Source of the DNA: Apodospora peruviana
Taxonomy: Eukaryota > Ascomycota > Sordariomycetes > Sordariales > Lasiosphaeriaceae
NCBI GenBank assembly: GCA_033439685.1
Contig: JAUEDM010000003.1
Coordinates: forward strand, 1,394,001 to 1,458,000
Direction: 5' to 3'
Length of the DNA stretch: 64,000 bases
Shown: piece after piece, positions 59,687 through 64,000 of the stretch
Numbering within the stretch: the first letter of the stretch is position 1
Layout: each line of letters begins with the position of its first letter
Notes under the pieces: model-generated
The model's input: the letters and a program-made list of their open reading frames with translations, nothing else
What the model was told of the DNA's origin: nothing
Database searches by the model: none
Made by a program: the position numbers and the translations under genes

Positions 59687-61535
59687 TCAAGCCGCCCGTA
59701 TCTGCCTCCCCTTGAACTTGACCAGCAGCAAGGAAGCAAGCAGCTGCATCCCGGCAAACGCCAACATGCCCAAGAACTGCGTCCTGTACGCCTGAGAAAA
59801 CACGCCCCTCACAACATGTTGCTGTTCAGCCCCCAGCCTCCCGATGACATCGATATTAACAAGCAGCGCAGCCAGATCCTCCTGACTCAAAACGTCCCGC
59901 AAATCCCTCTTGAGTGCCGAGTTCAGGATATTGCCCGCCACGCTAACCCCGATCGCACCGCCCAAGAACCGGAACTGGATGATGGCGCCCGTGGCGACGG
60001 CCAGATCCCTCGGCTCGACCATGAACGGCGTGGCCAGGACCAGGATCCCAAACGTCGTCCCGACGCCGCCCGCGGTGATGACCTGGTACGCGTACCCGGC
60101 GCCAGGAAAACGGGTCGACCCGTCCGTGGGCAGCGACGAGAGCAAGCCGTTTCCCACCAAATTGAGGACGGCGCCGAACACCAAAAAATAGACGGGCGGG
60201 ACGCGCGCGCGCGAGCAGATCAGGTTGGCGACGGCCGAGCTGAACGCTCCGCTGACAGAAAAGGGGATGAGCCTGACGCCGGCGTCCAGGACTGACATGC
60301 CCGACACGGCCTGGAAGCGCTGTGGCAGGGACACGACGGCGACGTTGAAGGGCGCGCCAACACAGAATGTGGTGAGAAGCATCCCGACCCAGGCGCGGTT
60401 GGCGGTCAGGAAGCGCCAGGGGAAGATGGGCTCGGTCGGCCAGGCGCCGGCGTCGTGGCGGGCGGTGAGGTGGCGCTCCCAGAGGAAGAAGGAGACCCAG
60501 CTCAGACCTGAGAGAACTAGAAGTACGATGACGGCCGCCGAGGACCAGGCCAGGTCGAGCGCGGTTTGCTGCAGTGCGCTCACCAGCAGGAGGGAGCCGG
60601 CCAATAGGAGGATGGCGCCGACGAAGTCGAGGCGGCTGAGGTTGGTCCGCCAGCTGTTGACTGACTTTTCTGTCCTTGAAGATGTGCCGAAGCCGGGCGG
60701 GATGCCGATGAGCAGAAGCCCGATGGCCAGGGCCCCTGCCGGAACGTTTAGATAGAAAACCCATCTCCACGTTGAGCGCAGCACGATGCCACCGGCAAGC
60801 AGTGGCCCGGTTAGCGTCGCGAGCGCGATAGATATCGAGATGAAGACGCCGTTGAGTGCAAGCTTTTCTCGTGGCACCATGTCGTACACACTGAGGATGG
60901 ACATGGAGTACGTGCCCGCGGCGCCGACGCCTTGCAGGGCACGGAACACAATCCTGCCAATATGTTCTCGTGTCAGCCAGGTCACTCCCAGGCTAGACCC
61001 GGATGTTGCACATACAACTGATCAACAGCCTTCGCCGCGCCGCAGCCGGCCGAAAAGGCGGAAAAGACCACCATGGCGGCCGTCAGCGCCGCTTTGCGCC
61101 CAATTATATCACTCAGCTTGGTCCATATGATGATGAATCCTGTCCGATCCAATATCAGTGTCCTTAACAAAACCGAGAGCGGTACTTATCACACGTACCC
61201 GTATATGTGATGAGGTACCCCGTCACGATCCAGTTGGTCTTGTCGAAGCCGGAGAGATCATTTGCGATGCTCACAAGCGACGTGCTAACGATGGTCACCT
61301 CCAGGTTGACCAAATACAGGCAGAGAAGGAGTCCGAGGGTGGTGACGACCAATCTCCACCCAGTCAGGTGTGCATGAGACGCTGATACGGACACAGGTGG
61401 TGATGGTTGTATTGTGCCATCATCGGCCGAAACTGGGGAGCCGTCTGATTCTGCTGCCTTTTGCTGCGAGCCGGATTTCATATCGGGCAGCGCATCGCCT
61501 GCGTCGTCAGTTCTATTACTGGGTTTTAGCGACAT
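59687..61535 (-). CDS. MFS exporter of the DHA 14-TM type
   Basis: 575 aa, exons 61535-61199, 61139-61016 and 60953-59687, frames restored at both junctions. A hydrophilic N-terminus of about 55 residues precedes the first helix. LYLVNLEVTIVSTSLVSIAN fits motif D1, KLSDIIGRKAAL motif A and RALQGVGAAGTYSM motif B, followed by LNGVFISISIALATLTGPLL (motif C position). The rest contains many helices, consistent with the 14-helix drug:H+ antiporter branch. Likely plasma-membrane export of the cluster product or self-protection. It is convergent with the hydrolase gene, ends 210 bp apart, and is taken as the right edge of the cluster. Confidence 0.93.
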
Positions 61536-63507
61536 AGTTTGATCTCGTGTTAAGAAGGAAATATGATCAAGTGATTTCGATGGCTGTAGGTTAAAGCAGG
61601 AAGAAGACCCTTCTTCAGGGTTGTGATTAGAACAGGTTTCGCAACCTGAATTCGTTCTAATGAATCTATAGGTACCTTAGCTTTGAAAGGTCAAGGCATA
61701 ATTGGTCCTCAGTACGAGTACGTATTTTTCTTCTGTCATTGCAAGTGAATAGTGAATACTGTGGTATGGTTTAATCGCATACGGGCCAGGGGTGTGAGCT
61801 TTCGACGCGATTAAAGGCTTATAACCCCTTACGGACACTTTTGTAGCCCTGTAATGCCTGCCGTCTCTTGATCTCGGAAAGTCCCTCGGTAGGCTAAGCC
61901 CGACAAAGGTAGCAGATAAGACAGTTACACAGTCACCCGAAGCATGCTGTGCCTATGTTGCAGCACATCTGTACGAGTATTTGACAGGGCCCGGGAGCCG
62001 GAGAGCAGCGCCCGGTGTTAAGGGAGGGTCGCATGCTACGTGGGGCGTGGGGCGTGGGGGAACGGACTCCAAGAAGGGTAAGACAGGTACCTAGGTAGAT
62101 AATTAGATTGAATGTAAGATTGTACGAGTCTTGTAACCCTATTGGTGACCTGTGGTCGGATATTGTTTCCAATTTCGAGAGCATTGGTCTTACTGATCTG
62201 ATGATGAAACATGCGTTCAAGCTTACTTGCGTCAACAGCGCAAGGTTCTTACCTAGATAGGGGAATAATGGTTACACGAGTAGCCTGTCCGACATTGACA
62301 ACAACACGGAGAACGAGATGTTGAATACCTAGTCTTCACAACCAATTGCCAAGATTCATGTCCTCTCATCGCAAAACATACCGCCTTATCACCCCATCCT
62401 CATTGGGTTGTCGTGATGTCCGGTGAGGCGAAGTACATGAGGCCCATCACAACCTGCTCGCCAACAGCAAAGAGAAGTCCACCGACCATCGACAACCATA
62501 GATAAGGTCGAAATGTAGGGGAAACTCGGTCAGCAGCATCCACCAGCTTTGCATTCGACACCGGCAAACCCATGTCCAATATCCGGACTGTGGACTCAAC
62601 AGACATTAGAAAGTTAACGGACTCTGCACACGTTGGTGAGGAACTGTGCGTGCCGTTGAGAGGGTAACATGTGACGGCTAGAGCATGCGATATCTTTGTC
62701 AAAAATCGGTTGTGTAACGAACTCCTCGGACTCTCTACGCGTTCGTACGAAGAAAAGAACTGTGCGTCTTCCTGTTGTACAACCCGAGAGAAGCACCCGG
62801 TAATGTCCAACTACACACCAATCGGGGTTCGGCTTCGATGCTGACTGAATCAAAAGATCAAGTCCTTTGCATTTCCTTAGATGTAAATGTTATCATATCG
62901 TACCATATCTCGCTGTTAGATGTGATTGGGTGGCTGACATCAAAACAACAGCAAAAAAATATAAACATAGCCAGTCTTGAAGGCATCACCACTTTTGTCA
63001 TAACTGGGGGACGGGGTGGTCTTCTTCACACCAAAAAAGGGGGTATCGTCACAAAAAAAAAAAAAAAAAAAAAGGCAAAACATACAGCACCAGGGATTCG
63101 CTGGTCGTCACCGACCCAACTACTAGTCTGGCGATTAGTGGCTTATCTATGGGAGAGCGGACGGGATCCCGAGCTTTCCACTATCTATGGCCGTATGTGA
63201 AAGATGTTGCGAGGAGTTCTGTTTATAAACAAGGGAAAGGGGGATTCGTTGAGCTGCTTGGGGGTTCTGGATCATGCTGGCCTTCCGCATTGCTTTCTTT
63301 CTAGTTTTATTACATGTACCCGTGAGAAAGCAGTCATTTAAGAACGAAATGCCAAAGAAAAAAATGATCTTTACCAAGGTTATTGAAATATATACAGCCA
63401 AAAAAAAAAAAAAAAAAGAAAGAAAAAAGATTTGAATACACAGGCCTTCGTGACCCAACCCAAACCACAAAATCTATGGGAAATCTATAATGTCGAGTCC
63501 TCCTCCA
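61536..63507. other. 2-kb intergenic region
   Basis: Contains the CAGGTACCTAGGTAGAT palindrome at about 62085-62100, repeats of GGGGCGTG near 62042, an A22 tract at 63053-63074 and an A18 tract at about 63400-63417. A minus-strand frame (62810-62400) has one possible membrane helix but no family support. No RNA gene recognised. Confidence 0.45.
63053..63074. repeat. A22 homopolymer
   Basis: Twenty-two consecutive A bases in intergenic sequence, with a second A-rich tract about 330 bp further right (63400-63417). Possibly a poly(A) relic of a retrotransposed copy or simple slippage; no target duplication was seen. Confidence 0.85.
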
Positions 63508-63970
63508 CTACTTCAATTCCAGAATGGAGTCTGTACTTCCACTTCCGCCGGTCCTGTTGTCCAGCCTACTACTCTTCCCAGAACTGCCCACGTGCAGCTC
63601 GTACTCCTGTTCGACGTAGATCTTGCCGTCTTCCGAGATGGGGTTGGAGCTGCCCTTTTGGACGCTGTGGAGCTGGTACGTGTGCTTGACAGCGCGGTCG
63701 TCGGTCCGGAGATCCTTTCTCGCGTCCCAGGACGCACCGTACGGAGTCTTACTGGATCGCCCCTTGCGCGACGAGGCGAGCAGGCCCACCCATGGGGCGT
63801 ATCGCACGACCAGCGGCTTCAGGCGCATGGCGCAGCCGCAGATAACTCCCAGGTTGATCTCGACGATGGACCATATGCCCAAGATGGCTTCGGTGTAGGT
63901 CAGGTCCGTGTTGTTCGGGTCGGCGACCGCGAGCACGTACGGCAGACGTGCGATGGAACAGACCACAACA
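63508..63970 (-). CDS. C-terminal exon of a SAT4/rhodopsin-like fungal membrane protein (5' end outside window)
   Basis: The exon starts after a CACAG acceptor (63971-63972) and ends at TAA 63508; the rest lies beyond base 64000. The sequence LTYTEAILGIWSIVEINLGV followed by ICGCAMRLKPLVVRYAP fits the last helix and loop of the fungal 'rhodopsin domain' (SAT4) integral membrane family, where IWS.vE.nlaiicac...lrPl is conserved. A hydrophilic tail of about 100 residues follows. The function of the family is mostly unknown; some members lie in metabolite clusters or act as receptors. Confidence 0.6.
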
Positions 63971-64000
63971 CTGTGGGAACAGTTAGTATGTCCAAGACTG

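Noticed and set aside
62400..62810. 136-codon minus-strand frame with one hydrophobic segment
   Set aside because: No family resemblance, poor codon bias and no neighbours that support it.
1..64000. CRISPR arrays, operons, bacterial promoters
   Set aside because: Intron-rich fungal nuclear DNA; no regularly spaced direct repeats of that kind.

Overview
The window is nuclear DNA of a filamentous ascomycete (Pezizomycotina, probably a Sordariomycete). The genes have short GT..AG introns of about 50-75 nt, often with a CTAAC branch site close to the acceptor. The gene content is typical of such fungi: a highly reducing polyketide synthase, HeLo/HET/ankyrin-type genes, a patatin-type TAG lipase, a copper amine oxidase and MFS transporters. 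All splice models below were made by hand from reading-frame continuity and splice signals; no database search was run.

Layout. 1-9.9 kb: the 3' part of a sugar transporter, a foldback (MITE-like) element, a membrane-anchored DUF3445/HODM-like protein, a fungus-specific protein with a C-terminal membrane segment, a Thr-rich secreted protein and an AIF/AMID-like FAD oxidoreductase. 10-15.7 kb: a zone of gene decay. It holds a frameshifted small gene with an octanucleotide microsatellite inside its intron, a dense cluster of palindromes, a broken arylsulfotransferase and a broken HeLo-domain pseudokinase. 15.9-25.9 kb: a 1180-aa ankyrin protein divergent from the HeLo gene, a Cys-rich secreted-protein relic, a hemerythrin-like protein, a second ankyrin protein and a conserved unknown. 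27.6-30.3 kb: a secreted copper amine oxidase. 31.2-33.8 kb: relics of a protein kinase/WD-like gene and of a HET-type gene. 34-44.8 kb: a secreted M24 metallopeptidase, an alpha/beta hydrolase, a patatin lipase and an unknown gene.

45.5-61.5 kb is a polyketide gene cluster. It contains a short-chain dehydrogenase, a 2502-aa HR-PKS (KS-AT-DH-psiMT-ER-KR-ACP), a membrane-anchored hotdog thioesterase-like protein, an FSH1/LovG-like serine hydrolase and a 14-TM-type MFS exporter. The PKS has no thioesterase domain, so the hydrolase is the best candidate for product release, with the hotdog protein as a second candidate. The hotdog and hydrolase genes share a 764-bp divergent promoter. The PKS methyltransferase region has lost its SAM-binding motif, so an unmethylated, highly reduced chain is predicted. 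No P450, transcription factor or trans-acting partner is visible between the SDR and the transporter. The window ends in a SAT4/rhodopsin-like membrane protein gene that runs off the right edge.

Intact metabolic genes alternate with decayed self/non-self-recognition-type genes and small palindromic repeats, which is the usual look of a fungal accessory region.
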